Of a DNA stretch of 64,000 nt, positions 31,537-40,511 are shown piece by piece. The DNA is taken from positions 868,001 through 932,000 of the forward strand of contig NZ_JAKWBL010000004.1 in the NCBI RefSeq assembly GCF_022513635.1, read 5' to 3'. Position numbers and translations under genes: made by a program. The stretch comes from Paraniabella ginsengisoli (GTDB lineage: Bacteria; Bacteroidota; Bacteroidia; Chitinophagales; Chitinophagaceae). The first letter of the stretch is position 1. Every line of letters starts with the position of its first letter. The notes beneath the pieces were generated by a model that worked only from the letters and a program-made list of their open reading frames with translations, searched no databases and was not told the DNA's origin.

Positions 31537-31610
31537 AAGCCCAACAACAATATATCGATTGTCCTCTATTTCTGTAAGGAGATTGGGGCTAACAAAATAA
31601 AAAGAACCAA

Positions 31611-31647
31611 CTCCCCTCTCCTTTTGGAGAGGGGCTGGGGTGAGGTC
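31611..31647 (+). repeat. C/G-rich hairpin repeat directly before cysD
   Basis: CCCCTCTCC-TTTT-GGAGAGGGG is a perfect hairpin followed by CTGGGGTGAGGTC. It ends 7 bp before the cysD ATG. Related copies stand at 34746 and 34850 before cobA. This repeat type is widely seen in Bacteroidota intergenic DNA. Confidence 0.85.
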
Positions 31648-31654
31648 ATAAAAA

Positions 31655-32561
31655 ATGAACAAGTACGAATTAGACTATTTAGAGCAGCTCGAAGCTGAAA
31701 GCATTTTTATTATGCGCGAAGTAGCTGCACAGTTCGAAAGACCAGCTTTGCTTTTTAGCGGGGGTAAAGATTCTATCACTTTGGTGCAGCTTGCAAAAAG
31801 GCGTTCGCTCCCGGCAAAATCCCTTTCCCGTTAGTACATATTGATACGGGTCATAACTTCCCGAAGCGCTTAGATACCGCGATGCATTGGCAAAAGAATT
31901 AGGTGCGGAACTTATTGTGCGTAATGTGGAAGATACGATCAAAGCAAAAAATCTTACCGAGCCAAAAGGTAAATTTGCGAGCCGCAACTGGTTACAAACA
32001 CATACACTTTTAGACACGATTGAAGAATTTAAGTTTGATGCCTGCATTGGCGGTGCCCGGCGCGATGAAGAAAAAGCACGCGCGAAAGAAAGAATCTTTT
32101 CAGTACGCGATGAGTTTGGACAATGGGATCCGAAACTACAACGCCCTGAATTATGGAATATTTACAATGGCCGCATTCATAAAGGTGAGAACGTTCGCGT
32201 ATTTCCCATCAGCAACTGGACGGAATTAGACGTTTGGAGTTATATCAAAAGCGAAAAAGTACAATTGCCTTCTATATACTTTGCGCACGATCGCGAAGTG
32301 TTGGTGCATGAAGGACAATTGATCGCTGTTTCAGATTTTATTACAATAGATGAAACAGATACAATCGTAAACAAAAGAGTACGTTATCGCACGGTTGGTG
32401 ATATGACCTGCACTGCCGCAGTGGAGTCAAACGCCGAAACTTTAGATGAAGTGGTAAACGAAATTATGGCAACGCGTATTTCAGAGCGCGGCGAAACCCG
32501 CATCGATGATCGCGTAACCGAAGCGGCTATGGAAGACAGGAAGAAGGGAGGCTACTTTTAG
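31655..32561 (+). CDS. cysD: Sulfate adenylyltransferase subunit 2 (ATP sulfurylase small subunit), two frame breaks
   Basis: With CysN makes APS from sulfate and ATP. Starts MNKYELDYLEQLEAESIFIM; PP-loop FSGGKDSITLVQLA; then after a break at an A5 run near 31794 KAFAPGKIPFPLVHIDTGHN; after a second break (missing G near 31862) ALRYRDALAKELGAELIVRN. Further family segments: IGGARRDEEKARAKERIFS, RVFPISNWTELDVWSYI, and the C-terminal MEDRKKGGYF. About 302 aa. cysN follows, but a toxin-antitoxin pair lies in between. Confidence 0.93.
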
Positions 32562-32578
32562 TGCGCAGTTAAAATACG

Positions 32579-32586
32579 TATATTTG
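32579..32586 (+). promoter_or_regulatory. Candidate -7 box of the embedded toxin-antitoxin pair
   Basis: TATATTTG lies 17 nt before the antitoxin ATG, between cysD and the pair. Its -33 partner is weak. It would let the pair be transcribed apart from the cys operon. Confidence 0.4.
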
Positions 32587-32603
32587 TGTAAAATGCACGT
32601 GTT

Positions 32604-32852
32604 ATGACGACAAAGCTTACTTTAACAATAGAAAAATCGATAATAGAGCGCGCTAAGGTTTATGCGAAAGGTACACAGCGTAGCCTTTCTGAAATGGTAG
32701 AAAAATATTTGGAACGTGTTACGGATCAGCGTTTGCCGGATGAGGATATTTCGCCCAGGCTTAAAAAAATAGCAGGCAGCTTACCTCTTCCTGAAGAATT
32801 TGACGATAAGCAGGCGCTGGATGACTATTATTCAAAGAAATACAAGCTGTAA
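32604..32852 (+). CDS. Antitoxin (DUF6364-like, ribbon-helix-helix type)
   Basis: 82 residues, starting MTTKLTLTIEKSIIERAKVY, then AKGTQRSLSEMVEKYLE, a typical ribbon-helix-helix N-terminus with acidic C-terminal half (EEFDDKQALDDYYSKKY) that would wrap the toxin. The toxin gene begins 1 bp after the stop codon. The pair is inserted between cysD and cysN. Confidence 0.8.
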   Translation: MTTKLTLTIEKSIIERAKVYAKGTQRSLSEMVEKYLERVTDQRLPDEDISPRLKKIAGSLPLPEEFDDKQALDDYYSKKYKL

Positions 32853-32853
32853 A

Positions 32854-33270
32854 GTGAAGCATATTTTTATTGATACCAATATTATCATCGACTTCGTTTC
32901 ACAAAGAAAACCTTTTGGACTTGCAGCTTTATTGCTCTTTAATTTGGCGGATAAAAAGAAAATAAAACTTTACGCTTCTTCGCATGCAATTGCTACGGCT
33001 CATTATATTTTAAAAAAGGTTTATAGGGAGAGTGAGCTGCGAAAGCTGCTTGATCAGGTGATGGATTATCTCGAAATCATTCCGGTTACGGTTGACATAT
33101 TGAGGAAAGCGGCACGTTCTCAGCACAAAGATTTTGAAGATGCAGTTCAGATTTTATGTGCAGTTACAATAAAAAATGTATTTGCAATTGCAACAAGAAA
33201 TGTAGCTGATTTCACGAAAGCCGGTATTCCAGTTTATACGCCTGATGAAGTGTTAGAATTAATTAAATAG
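32854..33270 (+). CDS. PIN-domain toxin (VapC family)
   Basis: Predicted ribonuclease toxin. GTG start at 32854 gives VKHIFIDTNIIIDFVSQRKP with the first catalytic aspartate. HKDFEDAVQILCAV carries the second acidic cluster and IATRNVADFTKAGIPVYTPD the last. About 138 residues, intact, with every PIN acidic position filled. The upstream in-frame ATG at 32800 lies within the antitoxin gene and is not used. Confidence 0.85.
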   Translation: MKHIFIDTNIIIDFVSQRKPFGLAALLLFNLADKKKIKLYASSHAIATAHYILKKVYRESELRKLLDQVMDYLEIIPVTVDILRKAARSQHKDFEDAVQILCAVTIKNVFAIATRNVADFTKAGIPVYTPDEVLELIK

Positions 33271-33285
33271 AAATATTTATACTTT

Positions 33286-33447
33286 AAAAGGTTCTTTAAG
33301 CGAAACATTAAATCATTTGATGATGCTTTTGACGAAAATTTTATAACAGAAGAACAATTAAAATATTTCAGACATAAAACAACAGAAGTTGAAAAAATAC
33401 TGAATGGTTATATCGCCTGGCTTGAAAGAAAGTCGAAAGAGCGATAA
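33286..33447 (+). pseudogene. 3' fragment of a four-helix-bundle (S23-type) protein gene
   Basis: Reads KGSLSETLNHL, then after a frame change DAFDENFITEEQLKYFRHKT and TEVEKILNGYIAWLER before a stop. This is the C-terminal helix pair of the four-helix-bundle (23S rRNA intervening-sequence) proteins common in Bacteroidota. The N-terminal half is missing, so it is a remnant. It lies right after the toxin and before cysN. Confidence 0.6.
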
Positions 33448-33486
33448 CCTTGTAAACTTATCAACTTGTAAACTTTTCAACGGAAA

Positions 33487-34728
33487 ATGGACATTCTAAG
33501 ATTTATAACAGCAGGTAGTGTAGATGATGGAAAAAGCACATTGATTGGCCGTTTGTTGTATGACAGCAAAAGCATTCTGGTAGATCAATTAGAGGCTTTG
33601 GAAAAACAATCTAAAAATAAAAATGCCGATGGCATTGATCTGGCGCTGCTTACAGACGGTTTACGTGCTGAACGCGAACAGGGCATCACTATTGATGTGG
33701 CCTATCGTTATTTCAATACACCCAAAAGAAAATTTATAATTGCTGATGCGCCCGGCCATGTGCAGTACACCCGCAACATGATTACCGGAGCTTCCAACTC
33801 AAGCCTGATCATTATTTTGATTGATGCGCGTGCCGGAGTTATCGAACAAACTCGTCGTCACTCAATCATCGCATCTTTATTAAAAATGCCGCACGTTGTT
33901 GTTGCAATTAATAAAATGGATTTGGTAGATTTTTCAGAATCCCGTTATAATGAAATTAAGAAGGATTATCAAAAAGTAGCAACGCAACTAGGTTTAAGCA
34001 ATATTACTTACATTCCTATTTCGGCTTTAAATGGAGATAACATCGTAACGCCTTCCGAAAAAATGCCCTGGTATAAAGATCAGCCTTTATTACAGTTTTT
34101 GGAAGAAGTAGAAGTGTCGGAAGATATTAATCATGCCGATCCTCGTTTTCAGGTGCAATATGTTATTCGCCCGCAAACGCAGGAACTGCACGATTATCGC
34201 GGCTATGCCGGTGAAATCGTAAGCGGAGTTTACAAAAAAGGCGATAAGATAACAGTATTACCCGCCGGTATAGAAACCACACTTTCAAAAATTGAAATTG
34301 CAGGCGAAGAAGTGGAAGAAGCATTTGCGCCGCAAGCGGTTGTATTGCATCTGGCTGATGACATTGATACCAGTCGCGGCGACACATTTGTGCATACCGA
34401 TAATCAACCTAAAGTTGAAAGTGAAATTGAAGTGATTCTTTGCTGGTTAGATAATAAACCTTTAGTACAAGGAAATAAATATTTTCTTCAACATAAAGGG
34501 AAATTAGTAAGAGCAATTATCAGGGAAATAGAATACAAGTTAGATGTAAATACATTAGAGCATACAGAAGTTACCGACAATGTAAAACTAAACGAAGTTG
34601 TGAAAGCAAAAATTAAAACAGCCCAGCCACTTGTTTACGATCCGTTTGATAAAATCAGCGATTATGGCAATGCGATATTAGTTGATGAAACCAGTAACAG
34701 CACGGTAGCTGCTGTATTATTGAGTTAA
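33487..34728 (+). CDS. cysN: Sulfate adenylyltransferase subunit 1 (GTPase)
   Basis: EF-Tu-like GTPase that drives APS formation by CysD. 413 aa, intact. Motifs: G1 GSVDDGKSTLIGRLLYDSK (residues 9-27), switch region AEREQGITIDVAYRYF, G3 DAPGHVQYTRNM, G4 NKMDLVDF, and the SALNGDNI G5 segment. Barrel domains follow. There is no APS kinase domain at the C-terminus, so the cell would use APS directly with the Fe-S type CysH, or carry cysC elsewhere. Confidence 0.96.
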   Translation: MDILRFITAGSVDDGKSTLIGRLLYDSKSILVDQLEALEKQSKNKNADGIDLALLTDGLRAEREQGITIDVAYRYFNTPKRKFIIADAPGHVQYTRNMITGASNSSLIIILIDARAGVIEQTRRHSIIASLLKMPHVVVAINKMDLVDFSESRYNEIKKDYQKVATQLGLSNITYIPISALNGDNIVTPSEKMPWYKDQPLLQFLEEVEVSEDINHADPRFQVQYVIRPQTQELHDYRGYAGEIVSGVYKKGDKITVLPAGIETTLSKIEIAGEEVEEAFAPQAVVLHLADDIDTSRGDTFVHTDNQPKVESEIEVILCWLDNKPLVQGNKYFLQHKGKLVRAIIREIEYKLDVNTLEHTEVTDNVKLNEVVKAKIKTAQPLVYDPFDKISDYGNAILVDETSNSTVAAVLLS

Positions 34729-34745
34729 AAAGATGATGCGTTTTA

Positions 34746-34783
34746 CTCCCCTCTCCCTTGGGAGAGGGGCTGGGGGTGAGGTC
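34746..34783 (+). repeat. C/G-rich hairpin repeat after cysN
   Basis: CCCCTCTCCCTTGGGAGAGG hairpin with GGCTGGGGGTGAGGTC; same type as at 31611. Confidence 0.85.
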
Positions 34784-34849
34784 AATAGCGGCGTGTCATC
34801 GTTCCGATTAAAAATGAACAGAGAAAAACATAAAAGAATTGTCTTGGAC

Positions 34850-34884
34850 TTCTCCTCCTCCTCTGGAGGGGGCAGGGGGAGGCT
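34850..34884 (+). repeat. Third C/G-rich repeat, abutting cobA
   Basis: TCTCCTCCTCCTCTGGAGGG then GGCAGGGGGAGGC. A degenerate member of the same repeat type. It ends only a few bases before the first usable GTG of cobA. Confidence 0.7.
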
Positions 34885-34890
34885 GGTTCT

Positions 34891-35711
34891 GTGGTGTTGG
34901 CTGCTGCTGGTCCTGGCGATCCCGATCTGATTACAGTAAAGGCCGCTAATGCTTTAAAAGAAGCAGAAGTGGTATTAATAGACAGATTGGTAAGCGAAGT
35001 GATTTTGCATCGATATGTTTCAGCCAACGCAGAAATTGTTCGTGTGGGAAAAGAATGCCGCAATAATATTTCAACGCCCCAGGAAGTTATCAATCAGCTT
35101 TTGGTTAAATATGCATTACAAGGAAAAAAGTAGTGCGCTTAAAAGGTGGCGACGTTTCCATTTTCTCAAATGTGTTGGATGAATTGCAGGTATTGGTCGC
35201 CAACAAAATTCCTTACGAGATTATTCCGGGCGTTACCGCATCTCTCGGCGCGGCTGCTTATGCGGGCATTCCGCTCACGGCACGCGGCTATGCTACTTCG
35301 GTAAGGTTTCTCACTTATTATAAATCTGATATTGTAACAGACAAGCATTGGCAGGATTTGGCGCAAACCAATGATACGCTGGTTTTTTATATGTCGTCAG
35401 GAACATTAAAAAATGTAGTTGACAAACTCATTCAATTTGGTGTTCATAAAGATGTACACGTTGCTGTTGCAGAGCAGGCCACCACTTGTTATCAGCGTAT
35501 TCATGAATGTAATATTTATGATTACAAAACAAAACTTGAAGGCAAAAAATTCGCATCTCCTTCGCTTGTAATTATTGGTAAGGTAGTTGCCTTGCACCAG
35601 CAATTCAAGTGGTTAAAAAACAGTGAACACGATCAACAATATTTTGTGTCGGTAGGAGAAGGAATTCAAGATATAAACGAACTTAATAAACCAATAAAGC
35701 ATGTTATCTGA
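34891..35711 (+). CDS. cobA: Uroporphyrinogen-III C-methyltransferase, frame broken
   Basis: SUMT: methylates uroporphyrinogen III twice with SAM to precorrin-2, the first committed step to siroheme. Begins VVLAAAGPGDPDLITVKAAN (SAM-binding GPGDP), then NAEIVRVGKE; after a break at the A6 run 35124-35129 (needs seven) VVRLKGGDVSIFSN (the classic RLKGGDP-like motif), PGVTASLGAAAYAGIPLT, and FYMSSGTL. About 273 aa. The start is uncertain: no ATG fits, and the upstream part is repeat sequence. It overlaps cysJ by 11 bp. It supplies siroheme to CysI. Confidence 0.9.
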
Positions 35712-37409
35712 AGATAAACTGCAGAAGATTAAAGATTTTACGTCCACGCTGTCGCGTGAAGAACTGATTTGGCTGAATGGCTATATCGCCGGAAAGGCTG
35801 GTGGCTTGCAGACCACATCAGGCAGCGCAGCCCCGGCTGGTATTGCGAAAAAGATAACGCTGGCGTATGGTACCGAAACGGGGAATTCCAAAAAGCTGGC
35901 TACGCAATTAGCTGGCATTGCAAAGAAGAAAGGCATTGGTGTTAAACTTGCAGGATTGGATCAATATCGGTTTACCGACCTGACAAAAGAAGAATATTTT
36001 TTGTAGTGATCAGTACGCAAGGCGAAGGCGAACCGCCGCTTTTAGCGCAGAAATTTTACGACCAACTTCACGAAACGCAAATGGAGTTGAAGAAAATGAA
36101 TTTCGGTGTGCTGGCGCTTGGGGATACTTCATATGCGCAATTTTGTAAAACAGGTGAAGATGTTGATGCAAGGTTGGAAGCCTTAGGCGCGCATCGCATG
36201 TTGCCTTTAAAAAATGTGATGTAGATTACGAAGAGGATTCTTTGCATTGGATAGATAATGTAGTAACCGCTTTGCAAACAAGCGTTGGCAGTGTGCCGGC
36301 TGTTGCAGCAACATCTGTTGTTGAAGAAAAAAGCCTACCGGAAAAAAGCATTATAAAGGAACAATTGTTACAAACGTTAATTTGAATGATCGCGGAAGTA
36401 ATAAAGAAACCTATCATGTAGAAATCAGCACCGATGAGGATTTAGATTATTTGCCAGGCGATGCGCTGGTATTATTCCACCCAATTGTGATGCTGCGGTG
36501 CAGGAGATTATTACTCTTACAGGCATCGATCCAGAGCTTGAAATACAAACCTCAAAAGTAACTTCATCAGTACGGGAACTACTACAAAAGCATTTGAACA
36601 TTTTATATCCGTTAAAGTCAACTATTAAACAATACGCTACTATTATTACAGGACATGAAATAGCTGAGCAAACAAGGTTAAGCCTTCCCGATCTGTTGAA
36701 ACAATTTCCTGTAAAGGATGCTAAGATGTTTGAAGAAGTGATTAAGATATTAACTGCACAGGCACCCAGACTTTATTCCGTTTCTTCCGCACCAGGAAGC
36801 CATGGTGTGAATGAAATTCATATTACAGTAAGTAAAGATGAGTTTTATGTTGAAGATGAAAAACGCACGGGCGTAAGCAGTGAATATTTTTCTACAAAGC
36901 CCGTTGGTACTGAGTTTGAGTTTTTCATTCAAAAGCAAAAACATTTCCGCTTACCAACTGAAGATAAAGATGTGATCATGATTGGCCCCGGAACCGGCAT
37001 TGCTCCGTTCCGCTCCTTTATTGCGGAAAGAGACGCGCAGGCGGCGAGTGGTCGCAACTGGTTATTCTTTGGTGAACAACATTTCGTAACCGACTTTTTG
37101 TATCAAACCGAATTGCAGGATTATTTACAAACTGGCGCATTAGCCAATTTGGATGTAGCTTTCTCGCGAGATCAGAAAGAAAAAGTATATGTGCAACATC
37201 GCATGAAAGAGAAAGGTGCAGAATTATATGAATGGTTGCAAAATGGTGCATATATGTACATCAGCGGAAAGCGTGAACCAACTAGTAAAGATGTAGAAAA
37301 AATGCTGGTTGATATTTTTAAAGAACACGGCAATAAAAGCGAAGAAGAGGCGGAGAAATATTTACATCAGTTAGTGGAAGAAGGAAGGTGGGAGAAGGAT
37401 GTATATTGA
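35701..37409 (+). CDS. cysJ: Sulfite reductase flavoprotein subunit, four frame breaks
   Basis: NADPH-oxidising flavoprotein that feeds electrons to CysI. N-terminal helical segment, then flavodoxin domain (ITLAYGTETGNSKKLATQLA, VVISTQGEGEPP, NFGVLALGDTSYAQFCKTGE). FAD domain (ETYHVEIS..DLDYLPGDAL, APRLYSVSSAPGSH) and NADPH domain (MIGPGTGIAPFRSFIAERDA, WLFFGEQHFVTDFLYQTEL, YMYISGKREPTSKDVEKML). Breaks: T6 near 35998, a missing T near 36217, A6 near 36331, C3 near 36482, each one base short. About 570 aa after repair. Between cobA and cysI. Confidence 0.93.
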
Positions 37410-37515
37410 GAGACGTTGGAACCATGATTTGTGGGATTAATAGATTAACAGGAACGCTGCGAAGCGGCGGAACAATAATAGCTGTGGATGAAATCCACGG
37501 AAAACAAATAGATTC

Positions 37516-39174
37516 ATGAGCGAACAATCACCAGTAGAGAAAATTAAAATAGCCAGTAAGGGGCTGCGCGGCACGTTAAAAGAAAGCCTGCAGGATAATT
37601 ACACAGGCGCTGTGCGTGAAGATGATACACAGTTAATGAAGTTTCACGGCATGTATCAACAAGATGACCGCGACAGGCGCGAAGAAAGAAGTATGAAAAA
37701 ATTGGAATGGTTGTATTCCTTTATGTTAAGGCTGCGGCTTCCGGGTGGTTTTTTAACGCCGGAGCAATGGATAGCGATGCACCATGTAGCGGGCGAGCAT
37801 TCTACCGGAACGATAAAAATTACAACAAGGCAAACGGTACAATTGCATGGTATTTTAAAGTCGCACATTAAGCCAACCATGCAGTCGTTTAATTTAGCGG
37901 GCTTGGATTCTATTGCCACTTGTGGCGATGTGAATCGTAATGTATGCTGCACTTCCAATCCTGGCGAATCGCCGGTGCATGATGAAGTGTTTCAGTTTGC
38001 TTCAAAGATCAGCGAGATGGCGAAGCCTAAAACCCGCGCCTGGTACGAGATTTGGATTGGTGAAGAAAAAATTGGTGAGAAGGTAGAAGAAGATCCATTG
38101 TATAAAGATCGCTACCTGCCGCGCAAATTAAAAGTTGGCATTGCTGTACCGCCTAATAATGACGTTGATATTTTTATTAACGATATTGCACTGATCGCCA
38201 TCATCGAAAATAATAAATTGATTGGTTTCAATCTCGCTGCTGGCGGTGGTTTGGGCGCCACACATGGCAATCCCAATACTTACGCAAGGCTGGCTACCGT
38301 TTTGGGTTTTGTAGAGAATGATGAGGAAAAAATATTGAAAGCGGTTTACGAAACCATTACGGTGCAACGCGATTATGGCAACCGCAGCGACAGAAAATTA
38401 TCTCGTTTAAAATACACCATTGATAAATTAGGCGTTGATAAATACCGGGAAGAAATTGAAAAGCGTTGTGGCTTTAAATTGGAGCCAGCAAAGCCATTTG
38501 AATTTACTGAAAGGCAGGACAGATACGGCTGGGTGGAAGATCATAAAGGCAATTGGCATTACACAGCGTTTATCGAAAACGGTCGTGTTTTGGATGGCGA
38601 AGGGATTGACCTGAAAAGTTGCCTGTATAAAATTGCGGAAGCTGGCAAGTGTAATTTCCGTTTTACCGCCAATCAAAATGTTATCTTAACTGATATTAAG
38701 GATAAAGATAAAGCGGCAATTGAAACGCTGTTGAATGAATATGGTCTTATTGAACATACCGACAAGGCGGGAGCATTAAGGAAAAACGCTATCGCTTGTG
38801 TGGCATTTAACACTTGTCCATTAGCGTTAGCAGAAGCGCAGCGTTATTTGCCTACGCTTATTTCGAAGATAGAACCCATACTGGAAAAGCATAGCATGAT
38901 TAATGATGATATTATATTGCGCATGACTGGTTGCCCCAATGGTTGTGGCCGTTCTCCAAATGCTGAGATAGGTTTTGTAGGAACAGCTTATGGTAAATAC
39001 AATCTGCATATTGGTGGTGACAGGCTGGGCCAGCGTTTAAACACAAAATATAAAGAAAGCCTTAACGAAGAACAAATATTGGATACTTTAGATGGGTTAT
39101 TCGGAGTTTATCAAAAAGAGAAAAAGGAGAATGAAACCTTTGGTGATTTCTCTTATCGTAAATGGATTCTTTAA
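37516..39174 (+). CDS. cysI: Assimilatory sulfite reductase hemoprotein
   Basis: Reduces sulfite to sulfide with siroheme and a [4Fe-4S] cluster. 552 aa, intact. N-terminal ferredoxin-like domain (RLPGGFLTPEQWIAMHHVAG, TIKITTRQTVQLHGI), CTSNPGESPVHDEV, and the two cysteine pairs for the cluster and siroheme, CVAFNTCPLAL and GCPNGCGRSPNAEIGFVG. The NADPH-type (CysJ-dependent) assignment follows from adjacency to cysJ. Start ATG 37516. Confidence 0.96.
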   Translation: MSEQSPVEKIKIASKGLRGTLKESLQDNYTGAVREDDTQLMKFHGMYQQDDRDRREERSMKKLEWLYSFMLRLRLPGGFLTPEQWIAMHHVAGEHSTGTIKITTRQTVQLHGILKSHIKPTMQSFNLAGLDSIATCGDVNRNVCCTSNPGESPVHDEVFQFASKISEMAKPKTRAWYEIWIGEEKIGEKVEEDPLYKDRYLPRKLKVGIAVPPNNDVDIFINDIALIAIIENNKLIGFNLAAGGGLGATHGNPNTYARLATVLGFVENDEEKILKAVYETITVQRDYGNRSDRKLSRLKYTIDKLGVDKYREEIEKRCGFKLEPAKPFEFTERQDRYGWVEDHKGNWHYTAFIENGRVLDGEGIDLKSCLYKIAEAGKCNFRFTANQNVILTDIKDKDKAAIETLLNEYGLIEHTDKAGALRKNAIACVAFNTCPLALAEAQRYLPTLISKIEPILEKHSMINDDIILRMTGCPNGCGRSPNAEIGFVGTAYGKYNLHIGGDRLGQRLNTKYKESLNEEQILDTLDGLFGVYQKEKKENETFGDFSYRKWIL

Positions 39175-39183
39175 TTGGCAAAT

Positions 39184-39251
39184 AGTTGATGGTTCATAGT
39201 TCATAGCGAAGAACAAACCATTAACCATGATCTATGAACCATTAACTCAAC
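39184..39251. repeat. Inverted repeat between cysI and cysE
   Basis: GTTGATGGTTCATAGTTCAT AG on the left pairs with CTATGAACCATTAAC on the right. Hairpin spacer of the same kind as at 30675. Confidence 0.75.
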
Positions 39252-39255
39252 AAAC

Positions 39256-40100
39256 ATGAACAATAAAAACTTTATTAAACTGTTGTTGCAAAACAATGCC
39301 AAAATAGGTAACCTTCCTGATAAGGATTTAGCACATCAGTTTATCGACGATATTTTTCAGTTTTTGTTTATACCAAAAACAGGCATAAACCAAAAAGAAG
39401 CAGATCTTGAAAAAGGTATGTATGCGCTAAAAAGCCATTTGGCAACATTAATATATGATGTTGTTAATGATGGTGCAAAGTCGCAAACGCAGGCAGAGTC
39501 TTTCTTTGAGGCTTTGCCGGATATTTATGCAACTTTGCAGGAAGATGCTGCTGCATTTGTGGCAAACGATCCGGCAGCATACAATGTGAGTCAGATATTG
39601 CAAGCCTATCCCGGTTTCTATGCTATTGCTGTTTACCGCATTTCAAACCAGTTGCGCAAACAAGACATACGTGGCCTGCCAAGAATTTTTGCCGAATACG
39701 CTCATAGTAAAACCGGAATTGACATCCATCCTTATGCTACCATTGGTAAAAACTTTTTATAGATCATGGCACTGGTGTTGTTATTGGAGAAACATCTGTT
39801 ATTGGAAATAATGTAAGAATTTACCAGGGCGTAACGATTGGTGCGTTCAATTCTGCCAAGGGCAAAAAGAAAACCAAGCGTCATCCAACTATCGAAGACA
39901 ATGTGATCATTTATTCAGGCGCTACTATTTTAGGCGGCGACACTGTAGTGGGCCACGATAGCGTGATTGGCGGTAATGCCTGGATCACATTTAGCGTTCC
40001 CGCAAATTCATTGGTGTATAACCAAAGTGAAGTAGCTGATAAAGAAAGTTTTTCGCATAAGGATTCGGTAAGTAAAATATTGCAGTCTTCTAAGAAATAA
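39256..40100 (+). CDS. cysE: Serine O-acetyltransferase, frame broken
   Basis: Makes O-acetylserine from serine and acetyl-CoA, the carbon skeleton for cysteine. N-terminal helical domain, then [20 protein letters not shown] (active-site DIHP), and after the break the left-handed beta-helix hexapeptides ([55 protein letters not shown]). The T5 run 39754-39758 needs six T to restore [11 protein letters not shown]. About 281 aa. No cysteine synthase gene (cysK/cysM) was seen in the window. Confidence 0.93.
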
Positions 40101-40450
40101 AAATAATTTTATGTTCCCGGCTGCAGTGCTTATGGCATCGGTGTTGCGTCGCACTCTTCAATTGTGGAATATATCTGAACAATTTAGTAGAGGTCGTCAT
40201 TGTGAGCGAAATGTAGTGGAGTTGAACAATCTCCATGTTGTATAAGAGATTCCTCCACTCACGGCTTTCAGCCACTCGGTCGGAACGACTAATGAACACA
40301 GGCTCGCCGTTGCTGTATAACGTAGTGAAGCCAAGCAATCTTTTTCAATATAGAAGATTTCTGATTTGGTTTGCTTGAGCGGCTTTTAATTACACACAAA
40401 TAGTTATCAAACATTCATAATTCTCAACATACTGATAATTCTTCCTCGCC
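40101..40450. other. Intergenic region with two repeat families before the fusion gene
   Basis: Holds a dispersed repeat at 40116-40171 (CCCGGCTGCAGTGCTTATGG, GTTGCGTCGCACTCTTCA) and, at about 40194-40310, copies of the GTCATTCCGACCG...GGAGGAATCTC repeat type in both orientations. No gene. Confidence 0.75.
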
Positions 40451-40511
40451 GCATTCCGGATCTGATGGGGCTGGCAATAATCTGTTCCCGGTTTTTATCA
40501 AGCTGGAGGAG

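Noticed and set aside
30774-34728. Horizontally acquired sulfate island or integrative element
   Set aside because: No integrase, transposase, tRNA or direct-repeat boundary, and base composition and codon style look like the neighbours.
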